From Bacillota bacterium (lineage in GTDB: Bacteria > Bacillota > UBA4882 > UBA10575): a stretch of DNA of 8,190 nucleotides. Made by a program: the position numbers and the translations under genes. The DNA is taken from positions 1 to 8,190 of the forward strand of contig JAAZDX010000016.1 in NCBI GenBank assembly GCA_012512605.1, in the 5' to 3' direction. Under the pieces are notes generated by a model that saw only the letters and a list, made by a program, of their open reading frames with translations, made no database searches and was not told the DNA's origin. Below are positions 1 through 6,712 of the stretch, one piece after another (position 1 is the stretch's first letter; every line of letters begins with the position of its first letter).

Positions 1-217
1 CGCCAAGAATAATGACGATCCCGATACTCTTAAAGGTATTACTGAACCCCGTGCCAATGACTCCTGGAATATCCGTTAGAGGGATTCCTGCCACTAACCC
101 AAAAAGCAAAGACACCGTCATGATAGATATGAAGGGATGGATCTTTAACCTTGAGATTGAATAAATCATGAGACCAACTGCAATAACAAAAGCAATGATT
201 AAAGGAATACCCGACAT
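1..217 (-). CDS. gntP: GntP-family gluconate/organic acid permease, N-terminal part
   Basis: This is the first 72 residues of an inner-membrane permease of the GntP family (gluconate and related sugar acids, proton symport); the rest lies beyond the left edge. The protein opens MSGIPLIIAFVIAVGLMIY, a first membrane helix, followed by a short basic turn with KIHPF and a second hydrophobic stretch containing GLVAGIPL, then GVIGTGFSNTFKSIGIVI. This order matches the usual GntP N-terminus. The start at 217 is set by AAGGAGGT at 225-232, seven bases upstream. Full family members have about 440 residues and 12-14 membrane helices. A promoter and a paired inverted repeat lie just upstream, suggesting local repressor control. 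The exact substrate cannot be told from this fragment. Family assignment is strong; the symbol is by family only. Confidence 0.85.
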   Translation of the reverse strand, partial: MSGIPLIIAFVIAVGLMIYSISRLKIHPFISIMTVSLLFGLVAGIPLTDIPGVIGTGFSNTFKSIGIVIILG

Positions 218-242
218 ACCGTAGACCTCCTTGAAATAATAA

Positions 243-267
243 GTTGTCAACCGTTGTCCGTTACAAC
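243..267. promoter_or_regulatory. possible repressor operator (two GTTG/CAAC palindromes)
   Basis: GTTGTCAAC (243-251) is a palindrome around its central base. It is followed one base later by GTTGT-N5-ACAAC (253-267). Both lie just downstream of the predicted transcription start and upstream of the ribosome binding site, where a bound repressor would block the permease gene. TTGT/ACAA half-sites are common in GntR-family operators. No regulator gene is visible, so the assignment is inference. Confidence 0.3.
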
Positions 268-281
268 AAGTTAACACGCTT

Positions 282-310
282 ATCGTAACATAAGTCCATG
301 TAATCATCAA
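282..310 (-). promoter_or_regulatory. candidate sigma-A promoter of the gntP-type gene
   Basis: Read on the minus strand, TTGATG (305-310) and TACGAT (282-287) are separated by 17 bases. Each matches the consensus at four of six positions. Transcription would start near 275, giving a leader of about 58 bases before the permease ATG. The spacing is ideal but the hexamers are weak. Confidence 0.4.
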
Positions 311-473
311 TAAGCAGCTATTGGCAGGAATGACGGCTGGCAACCACTGATTATGTTTGTGACACGGCAGCGGCTAATCCCAACATAGCCATTTTATATT
401 ATGTAAATCACCAGGTAATTTAAGTATAGGGTTTATATTTATTTAACCTATAGATTATTTGTGCAGTACCTCC

Positions 474-626
474 TCAGCAATACCATTTAATTTTCACCGG
501 ATTCGGTTCGTTCTCAACGGCAACAGCTTGTAAGGCCGCCGTCATCTCGGCGCAGACTTCCTCGGCGAGCTTATTATATACTTCGCCGGTTTCGTCCAAG
601 CCAACGCGGTCATACTTCTTTGCCAT
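474..626 (-). CDS. small orphan protein, 50 residues
   Basis: An open frame starts at ATG 626, with AAAGGG at 635-640 eight bases upstream, and stops at TGA 474-476. The product begins MAKKYDRVGLDETGEVYN and ends PNPVKIKWYC. It is acidic in the middle (EEVCAEM), soluble, and has two cysteines, one being the last residue. I do not recognise a family. Codon use looks like that of a real gene, with many GCC, GAG, GAA and GTT codons. Its first 17 bases overlap, in another frame, the end of a GGDEF-like remnant. The stop overlaps an AGGAGGT motif (467-473) that leads to no ORF, so a following gene may have been lost. An imperfect AT-rich hairpin at 425-452 could end transcription. It may be real or the tail of a degraded region. 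Confidence 0.45.
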   Translation of the reverse strand: MAKKYDRVGLDETGEVYNKLAEEVCAEMTAALQAVAVENEPNPVKIKWYC

Positions 627-789
627 CGCCTAATCCCTTTCTTGCCTTAGCCCTCTTATTTATGTACATATTATTATCCGCCAAATCAATTGTCTCCCAG
701 GCATTTTTGCCAGCTTCAAAAATAGAATAACCCACCGCGGATAGTTCCTGGAAGCTATTAATGCGTTTTTTGCCAAAACTGAAAGATAT
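610..789 (-). pseudogene. remnant of the C-terminal end of a GGDEF domain
   Basis: Between an in-frame TGA at 790-792 and the TGA at 610-612 the minus strand encodes 59 residues with no ATG near the 5' end. The stretch GYSIFEAGKNAW followed by IDLADNNMYINKR resembles the last strand and helix of GGDEF (diguanylate cyclase) domains, which typically read SIGYAIF ... ADEAMYRNKR. The catalytic GGDEF loop and everything before it are missing. In the same frame, upstream of the stop, a 19-residue open stretch from ATG 849 contains EDCGGGW and shows no clear relation. I read this as a decayed 3' fragment of a signalling gene. The match is by motif only, and chance similarity is possible. Confidence 0.42.
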
Positions 790-856
790 TCAATAATTCT
801 TAATCCATCCACCACCACAGTCTTCAATTATTGGCGGTTTTTTTACCATATTATGG

Positions 857-884
857 TTGATTATTTTTTTCACTAGTGTATAAT
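857..884 (+). promoter_or_regulatory. sigma-A promoter of the lipoprotein gene
   Basis: TTGATT (857-862) and a perfect TATAAT (879-884) are 16 bases apart. Transcription should start near 891, leaving a leader of about 83 bases before ATG 974. One copy of the repeat TTCACTAGT sits in the spacer. Confidence 0.5.
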
Positions 885-920
885 TGAGTCTATAGTTCCC
901 AATTCTATTTCTTCACTAGT
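869..920. repeat. direct repeat TTCACTAGT, two copies in a promoter region
   Basis: TTCACTAGT occurs at 869-877, inside the promoter spacer, and at 912-920, downstream of the likely transcription start. The copies are 43 bases apart, close to four helical turns. Each contains the palindrome ACTAGT. The placement suits a regulator binding both sites, but no regulator is known here. Confidence 0.35.
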
Positions 921-973
921 TATTTTTTACAATGCACAATTTTTCAATTAAAATAAAGGGGGATAATTGTAAG

Positions 974-1832
974 ATGCGGAAGAATAGGTTTTTATTACTA
1001 TATATTTCTTGCGCTAGTTGTTCTCTCCGGTTGCGGTAAAAGCGGAGGGGGAAGAACAACAAACGGTGGGGTCTCCGTGACCATCACGCCCAGCGAAATA
1101 ACTGTGGGGCTGGGCCAAACTTACCAGTTCACGGCCACAGTAACTGGTACCACTAATACCACCGTTACTTGGAGCGTCAGTCCCGAGGGTGGTGGCAGTA
1201 TTGACGAAAACGGTTTGTATAAGGCACCAGACACTGCTGGTACATACACAGTTACCGCCACTAGTGTCGCTGATCCAACGAAATCCGCCAAGGCTACGGT
1301 AATCGTTAATGAAGCTCCTAGATATAGAGGATGGATAACTGTAACGCACCAAGGGAAAGACTCTGATGATTTGGAAATCGACGGATGGATAGAGTTTGAA
1401 GTGACCTTGGTTGCTGATAAGTGGCCCACCGAAGAAAACTCATACATAATTGAATCGGTGGTGGCCAACGCTGAACTTTACAGGGAAAAATTCGACGGTT
1501 TAAATGTTAAGAAGTACAAAGGTTCGTTGGAAAATGCGGAGGGTACCGGTATGTTCTGGTCGCAGGGAGCACAAGGAATATCATTGTTGTTAGATCCAAA
1601 TGGGGAAACTTACCAGCTTCAAATCCTAGAAATCAGGATTCCCTGCGATATCTATTATGATGATGGGAGCTATGAAGAGGTCAACGAACATATTAGTTTA
1701 CTCGATAGAGACCATACAACAATCAGTGATCGGAGCCTAGACAATCCCAGCCGTCTTGTGGGCATTTATACAGAAGAACCCAAGGAAGGCTTTACCCTGA
1801 CTATCAAGTGGGAATTGGACAAAATAGGGTAA
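974..1832 (+). CDS. lipoprotein with bacterial Ig-like domain, frameshifted in the signal peptide
   Basis: The gene encodes a secreted, lipid-anchored protein of unknown function. AAAGGGGG (955-962) leads to ATG 974, which starts a signal peptide (MRKNRFLLLYI) but hits TAA at 1037 in its own frame. The frame one base over carries the rest: ALVVLSGC, a clean lipobox with the lipidated Cys at 1032-1034, then a GKSGGG linker. Removing one T from the TTT at 1005-1007 restores a 285-residue lipoprotein (Cys 20, mature form 266). Residues 35-111 form a BIG2-type Ig-like fold with TITPSEITVGLGQTYQFTA, VTWSV, GLYKAP and TYTVTATS. Residues 112-285 are beta-rich, acidic, and of no family I recognise. 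The intact frame from GTG 1077 alone would give a 251-residue cytoplasmic product without a good ribosome binding site. Sequencing error or true decay are both possible. It is probably monocistronic, with a terminator 30 bases downstream. Confidence 0.75.
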
Positions 1833-1861
1833 TTTTTCGGGGTAGATATTTTAAGTTAGGT

Positions 1862-1936
1862 AAGCCGCCAGGCACATTCCTTTATGGTTTTGTTTTGCTA
1901 CGAGCCATTGTGGAGTTCCAGCGGCTTTTTCTTTTT
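1862..1936 (+). terminator. multi-stem intrinsic terminator, copy 1 of a repeated RNA element
   Basis: It lies 30 bases after the lipoprotein stop. Outer stem: AAGCCGC (1862-1868) with GCGGCTT (1921-1927), extendable by GG/CC after a small bulge. Middle stem: ATTCC (1876-1880) with GGAGT (1912-1916), including one G-U pair. Inner stem: ATGG (1884-1887) with CCAT (1905-1908). The tail is TTTTTCTTTTT. A collinear relative with the same three stems follows the EAL gene at 6713. Between this element and the araA terminator (1937-2096) I see no gene or clear signal. Confidence 0.6.
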
Positions 1937-2096
1937 GACCTTGCGTACTTAAAGAGTGTACAAAAAGTCCTCATGGAAAGAAGGTTTTTAACTGGAATTA
2001 CGAGTGACCCTCATGATATCTACTAAACCACAGGGGATAATTCACGCAGTTTTTTATTTAGGTACTGCTGCAATATGTTACAGATAGCATTAAACG

Positions 2097-2128
2097 AAAG
2101 GCGGTGAAGCTAAAACTTCACCGCCTTT
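2097..2128 (-). terminator. rho-independent terminator after araA
   Basis: AAAGGCGGTGAAG (2097-2109) pairs perfectly with CTTCACCGCCTTT (2116-2128) around a six-base loop. On the minus strand it is followed by a run rich in T (CTTTCGTTTAAT) and lies about 30 bases past the araA stop. On the plus strand the tail TTTGTT could also act, so it may be bidirectional between the two convergent genes. Confidence 0.75.
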
Positions 2129-2159
2129 GTTACGCGCGTATAGAAGATTAATGGCTTAT

Positions 2160-3661
2160 CTATTTATTAAGTTGGTAGTATAGTTCGTTCCAACGAAGTT
2201 CATTTTTGAACTGACGAATGTCTGTGTTTTCGTCAATTAATAATAATTCGATACCGGCGATCTCAGCAAAGTCCTCCAGATATTCCTTGGTAATCGCCTG
2301 GCTGAAGCCGGTATGGTGGGCGCCGCCGGCCAGAATCCAGGCTTCTGCAGAGATCTGCAGATTAGGCAAGGGGATCCAAAGGGCCCGGGCCACCGGTAGT
2401 TTCGGAAGGTCCGCTTCGGGCGCAACAACTTCAATCTCATTAACCAACAAGCGATAGCGGCTGCCTAAATCAATTAGGGAGGCGTTTAGACCGCGGCCGG
2501 CTGGAACATTAAAGACCAAACGAGGCGGATCTTCTTTACCCCCAATGGACAACGGGTGGATTTCCAGCCCAGGTTGGCCTGCGGCAATTGACTCGCAAAC
2601 CTCGAGCATATGAGCACCCAATGCTTTCATGTTCCCTTTCACAAGGTGATAAGTATAGTCCTCCATAAAGGAAGTACCGCCATCAAGACCATAGCTCATC
2701 ACCTTCATGGCCCGGACTAGCGCAGCAGTCTTCCAGTCCCCCTCGGCACCAAAACCGTAACCAGCCGCCATTAAACGTTGTACCGCCAACCCCGGTAGCT
2801 GTTTTAAACCGGTTAAATTCTCAAAAGTGGTGGTAAATCCCTTGAAACCGCCTTCTTCAAGAAATCTTTTCATCCCCAGCTCAATCTTGGCCGCTTCGAA
2901 CAGCGCGTCCCTTTTAGCACCGCCAGGGCCAAGTTCCGGCTGAATTTTATATTTGGTCTCATACTCCGCGAGTAACGCTTTGATCTCGTCCGCTTTAACC
3001 GCTTCCAAGTATTTCACCAGATCGCCCAGGCCGTAACCGTTGACGGAGAACCCCAGTTTAATCTGGGCGCCTACTTTGTCACCTTCGGTAACGGCAACTT
3101 CTCTCATATTGTCGCCAAAACGGGCAATTTTGGCTCCTTGGAGGTCGTCCCATGCCAACGCCGCCCGGGTCCAAATCGCCAGTTGCTCGATGACCTCTTC
3201 ATCCTGCCAGTAGCCGACGATAACTTTGCGGGTTTTCCCCATGCGGGTGCAGATAAACCCATATTCCCGGTCCCCGTGGGCGGATTGGTTTAAATTCATG
3301 AAATCCATATCAATTCCCGACCAGGGAATCTCCCGGTTGAACTGAGTGTGGAGATGCACCATAGGTTTATGGAGTATTTTTAAACCGGCGATCCACATTT
3401 GGCCGGAGAAAAGGTATGCATCCAGGTAATAAGGCCGATACAATTAGGGGAACTGTTGGCGTCAATACATAAGTTCAAGATGGTCTCCGGAGAGGTCAGA
3501 ACCGGCTTGAAAACCACTTTAACTGGAATTTTGCTGTTTTCCGACAGGCTCCGGGCAATAATTTGCGAGTGTTCCGCAACTTTGCTTAAGGTTTCTTCTC
3601 CATAAAGATGTTGGCTTCCGGTAATGAACCATACTTCTTTTTGGGCAAAATCAATCCTCAT
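2160..3661 (-). pseudogene. araA: L-arabinose isomerase, full length but broken by a one-base deletion
   Basis: AraA converts L-arabinose to L-ribulose in the cytoplasm, the first step of arabinose breakdown. ATG 3661 has AAAGGAGG (3669-3676) seven bases upstream. The first frame reads MRIDFAQKEVWFITGSQHLYG to TWMHTFSPAK and then runs off into CGSPV and stop. The remainder, from MWIAGLKILHKP, is in the next frame and intact to TAG 2160. The run of three T at 3398-3400 (AAA in coding sense) should be four; adding one base gives exactly 500 residues, the size of E. coli AraA. The four metal and catalytic residues are present at E307 (GAEGDWK), E334 (FMEDYTYH), H351 (LGAHMLEV) and H450 (GGAHHTGF), as is EIHPLSIGGKEDPPRLVF. 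Conservation is high throughout, so the break is either recent or a sequence error. No araB or araD is adjacent; araA has its own terminator and a large upstream region. Confidence 0.93.
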
Positions 3662-3720
3662 GACAAATCCTCCTTTAAATAAAATGATCAAGAGACAAAG
3701 GTCGCTAAGAAGGCTTCATT

Positions 3721-3738
3721 TTATGTGACCCAACATAA
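3721..3738. promoter_or_regulatory. inverted repeat upstream of araA
   Basis: TTATGT (3721-3726) and ACATAA (3733-3738) form perfect 6-base arms around GACCCA. It lies about 60 bases before the araA start, where a sugar-responsive repressor could bind. It does not match the B. subtilis AraR consensus. Confidence 0.25.
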
Positions 3739-3784
3739 GGTCCGTTGTAAAGAGGGGGTTATAGACTACACAACTCTGCACCAC

Positions 3785-3806
3785 CTTTCTTAAGAAAGCG
3801 TTATTT
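3785..3806. promoter_or_regulatory. palindrome overlapping a CcpA-like (cre) site upstream of araA
   Basis: CTTTCTTAAGAAAG (3785-3798) is a perfect 14-base palindrome. Overlapping it, AGAAAGCGTTATTT (3793-3806) matches most fixed positions of the Firmicute catabolite-repression consensus TGWAANCGNTNWCA; the mismatches are the first base and the last two. It sits about 125-145 bases upstream of araA. Catabolite control of an arabinose gene would be expected, but the match is imperfect. Confidence 0.3.
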
Positions 3807-4222
3807 ACAGGAAAGAACAGTCTAAGAAAAATGAAACCGGAATCTAAAGAGTAAACAAGAAGGGGGGTTTTGGTTATTTAATCATGTTCGGAATTGGTCG
3901 TCGATAATCCTTCCCGTTGATGTATAATTAAGGCCGCAATTTCAAAAAGGGGAAATTTTTTCTCCTTCGCCCTTCGTTTTTCTTTTAACCCCAATTTTAA
4001 TGTCTTTTGTTTCCATTTATGTTACATTACGGGAAGCATTGCTCCTGCTAAATAATCAATTTGGCACAAATGTGGAAAGGGGTTACCGGAAGACTAAAGA
4101 ATAATTGATATATGATCACTTCCGACATTAATATTAATTTAAAGGCCCAAATAACATTGAACGACACGCGAGCCCAATTATCTTTCGTTCTCAACCAATC
4201 GCAATAAGCGAGTTAAGACCCC
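3807..4222. other. long non-coding stretch between araA and the EAL gene
   Basis: I see no convincing gene here. It holds a TATAAT (3923-3928) without a matching -35 box, a pyrimidine-rich run on the plus strand around 3955-3985, a candidate promoter near 4105-4134, and a minus-strand frame open from 4021 to 3878 that lacks a start codon and is discussed as a finding. Confidence 0.5.
4105..4134 (+). promoter_or_regulatory. candidate promoter of the EAL-domain gene
   Basis: TTGATA (4105-4110) and TAATAT (4129-4134) are 18 bases apart. The first matches the -35 consensus at five of six positions, the second matches TATAAT at four. A 12-base palindrome ATTAATATTAAT (4127-4138) covers the -10 region. 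This is the best of several weak candidates. Confidence 0.3.
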
Positions 4223-4293
4223 AAGGAGGAAGGATTCAGAAAACAGGGCCATGGCAAGACCAGTTTTCAAAATTCCCGAAAAACTGCTTAGCT

Positions 4294-6687
4294 ATGCGTA
4301 TGCTCGAGGAGAATGATGGGATCAACTTACTCATTCTTGATTTAACTATGCCTAATAAAAGCGGATTTCAGGTTCTTGAAGCCCTAAAAGAGGACGAACG
4401 CTTTCGAAAACTACGCACCATAATATTGACTGATTACAATGAATTGGCGGATGAAAGCAAAGGCTTAAAACTTGGTGCTGTCGACTATATTCGTAAACCA
4501 CTTCACCCGGACGCATTGAAAACCAGGATTGATGTGCATGCCGCTCTTTTACGCGCTCAGCAAGCGTTGGAGCAGCAATTAGATGTACAAGCAATTCCCT
4601 TTGACCTGATCTTCGATCAAGCCCCCATCGGCATCGCAATTTCTAATAACAGTAATTCGAGACCATCTGATGGGGCCATTGTAAGAATTAACTCCATGTA
4701 TGAACAGATCATCGGCCGCACAAAAGAAGAACTGAATCAGTTAGGTTGGGCCAAGATAACCCATCCCGATGACTTAGAAGAAGATATGTTAAATTTTCGG
4801 CGGCTTAAGTCTGGTGAGATCAAAATGTATTCAATGGAAAAGCGGTATATCAAACCGGATGGTTCAATCGTTTGGGTAGATATGATTGTTGCTCCCCTTA
4901 CTCTCGCAAATGACCATCAAGACAAACATATCTGCTTGGTCCAGGATATTACCGAGCGTAAAGCAATTGAAAATGCATTGCAGGAGAGTGAGCGCAGTAA
5001 GTCAGTTTACCTTTCCCACCTGCCGGGACTTGCCTACCGATGCAATAAGGATCGCAACTGGACAATGCAGTATGTTTCCCAAGGCTGCTTTAATCTCACG
5101 GGCTATCCCGCCGAGAGCCTGCTCTATAACCGGGACCTGTCCTACAATGATCTCATCTCCCCCGAATACCGTGAAGCTTTATGGAATGAATGGGAGCGCA
5201 TTCTCGCGAAAAGGGAGCCGTTTAAATATGAATACGAGATAATAACTGCCACCGGCGAGCGGAAATGGGTTTTGGAACTGGGCCAGGGAATTTATAACGG
5301 ACAAGGTGAAGTGGAAGCGCTGGAAGGAATCATCCTTGACATATCCGACCGAAAAGCAATAGAAAATACCCTGAAATATAATAATGAGCACGACCGATGG
5401 ACCGGGTTGTATAATCGCGAATATCTGGCGGCCTTACTTGAAAAAGATACTAAACTAAAGAGATATTCAAAACAAGCGCTTATTGGTATTGACTTAAGTA
5501 TGGTTCAGTTAGTGACCGCCAATTATGGGTTTGAGTATTCACAGAATCTGATCAAAAAAGCAGCGGAGGCCCTTAGTCAGCTTTGCACCAATAATCGACT
5601 TTTGTTCCATCCGCGTGAGAATCGCTTTGTTTTCTATCTTTTTGACTACAAAGACAAAAACGAACTTGTTGATTTCAGTAATGTCATTGCCGAAACTTTA
5701 GAATCCATATTTGTAACGGAGAGAATCGGCGGTGGGATTGGGGTTCTCGAAATAGAGGAGAATCAAAATGAAGCCGATGCTGATTCACTTCTGACCAGAC
5801 TCCTGATTGCCTCCGAAAGGTCTTTCAGCTTGTTCGGAAAGGACTTTCAAGTTTGTTTTTACGACGAAGCACTGGAAGCCTTGGTTAACCGGGAAAGGGA
5901 AATTATGGAGACCCTCCAACTTTTAGCGACGGACCAGTATACCAATGATGATCTGTTTTTACAATATCAGCCAATTCTAAATTTAAAAACCGGTTTATTC
6001 TGCGGTTTTGAGGCACTAGCCAGATTAAGAACAGAAAAACTCGGACTAGTATCACCCTTAGAATTCATTCCGATCGCCGAGAAAACAAAGCTCATTTTGC
6101 CGATTGGCGAAAAAGTGATCGTTCAAGCATTTCGTTTTTTAAACAAGCTCGTGGAGCGTGGGTATGAGCGAATCGGCGTCTCAATCAACATCTCGATTAT
6201 TCAGCTATTGAATCCTAACTTCACAAACAGGCTGTTTGAGTTAATTCGCGAGATGCAGATTAACCCGAAAAACATCGGCATTGAGATTACGGAATCGATT
6301 TTTGCTTCCGATTTTGAATACATCAATAAGATTATTGGGGAATTAAGGGAAGCAGGGCTCCAGATCGCCATCGATGACTTCGGGACGGGCTATTCCTCTT
6401 TGGCCAGAGAAAAAGAGCTAAAAGTAGATTGCATGAAAATTGATAAACAGTTCATCGATAGTCTGCTGGAACCAGACCTGAACAAAGCAATAATCAGTGA
6501 TATCATTTCAATCTCACATAAACTGGGGCATTGTACCATCGCCGAAGGAGTTGAGTACGATACCCAGCTACAATATTTAAAAGAACACGGCTGCGATCGG
6601 ATCCAGGGCTACCTGATCAGTAAGCCGCTCGGTGAAGAAGAGGCGATTGGGTTTTTAGAAATGTATGATAAACATCACTGCTGTTAA
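4294..6687 (+). CDS. truncated receiver-PAS-PAS-degenerate GGDEF-EAL protein (c-di-GMP phosphodiesterase)
   Basis: A 797-residue cytoplasmic signalling protein predicted to hydrolyse c-di-GMP. Residues 1-85 are the back half of a response-regulator receiver: phospho-acceptor D16 (LILDLTMP), T46 and K68 (RKP) are present, but the first strands with the acidic pair are missing. PAS domains span about 103-223 (ending DITERK) and 237-354 (ending DISDRK). A GGDEF-like fold (about 360-525) has ENRFVFYLF where GGDEF should be, so no cyclase activity is expected. The EAL domain (about 545-790) keeps E573 (FEALARL), N632 (INIS), E664 (EITES), D694/D695 (DDFGTGYSS), K715 (KID), E751 (AEGVE) and Q771 (QGY), so it should be active. 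The start is uncertain: ATG 4294 has no good ribosome binding site, while AAGGAGG (4223-4229) stands far upstream. ATG 4251 is in another frame and ends after 21 residues. The 5' end was probably lost or rearranged. Confidence 0.88.
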   Translation: MRMLEENDGINLLILDLTMPNKSGFQVLEALKEDERFRKLRTIILTDYNELADESKGLKLGAVDYIRKPLHPDALKTRIDVHAALLRAQQALEQQLDVQAIPFDLIFDQAPIGIAISNNSNSRPSDGAIVRINSMYEQIIGRTKEELNQLGWAKITHPDDLEEDMLNFRRLKSGEIKMYSMEKRYIKPDGSIVWVDMIVAPLTLANDHQDKHICLVQDITERKAIENALQESERSKSVYLSHLPGLAYRCNKDRNWTMQYVSQGCFNLTGYPAESLLYNRDLSYNDLISPEYREALWNEWERILAKREPFKYEYEIITATGERKWVLELGQGIYNGQGEVEALEGIILDISDRKAIENTLKYNNEHDRWTGLYNREYLAALLEKDTKLKRYSKQALIGIDLSMVQLVTANYGFEYSQNLIKKAAEALSQLCTNNRLLFHPRENRFVFYLFDYKDKNELVDFSNVIAETLESIFVTERIGGGIGVLEIEENQNEADADSLLTRLLIASERSFSLFGKDFQVCFYDEALEALVNREREIMETLQLLATDQYTNDDLFLQYQPILNLKTGLFCGFEALARLRTEKLGLVSPLEFIPIAEKTKLILPIGEKVIVQAFRFLNKLVERGYERIGVSINISIIQLLNPNFTNRLFELIREMQINPKNIGIEITESIFASDFEYINKIIGELREAGLQIAIDDFGTGYSSLAREKELKVDCMKIDKQFIDSLLEPDLNKAIISDIISISHKLGHCTIAEGVEYDTQLQYLKEHGCDRIQGYLISKPLGEEEAIGFLEMYDKHHCC

Positions 6688-6712
6688 GTTACGGTATTCT
6701 TATAATACTGAT

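Noticed and set aside
474..476. TGA after Cys in the 50-residue ORF as a selenocysteine codon
   Set aside because: The frame continues only 18 codons with no redox motif or protein-like sequence, and I saw no selenocysteine insertion hairpin.
1014..1468. Open frames on the minus strand across the lipoprotein gene
   Set aside because: They are antisense shadows of the Ig-like coding region, which has clear domain motifs on the plus strand.
1808..2026. 72-codon open frame on the plus strand
   Set aside because: It overlaps the end of the lipoprotein gene and runs through the multi-stem terminator; the start has no ribosome binding site and the product resembles nothing.
2218..2457. Plus-strand open frame inside araA
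   Set aside because: Antisense to strongly conserved isomerase sequence, with no ribosome binding site or family match.
3390..3410. Programmed frameshift in araA
   Set aside because: There is no slippery heptamer or downstream structure at the shift, and AraA is not known to use recoding.
3923..3928. Perfect TATAAT on the plus strand far upstream of the EAL gene
   Set aside because: No -35 hexamer at 16-18 bases and no proper extended -10 motif (TG directly abuts the hexamer).
4061..4080. Possible sigma-54 promoter (TTGGCACAAATGTGGA)
   Set aside because: The -24 element fits, but the -12 element has GA where GC is essential.
4010..4293. c-di-GMP riboswitch before the EAL gene
   Set aside because: I looked for the conserved GEMM-type paired segments and did not find them.
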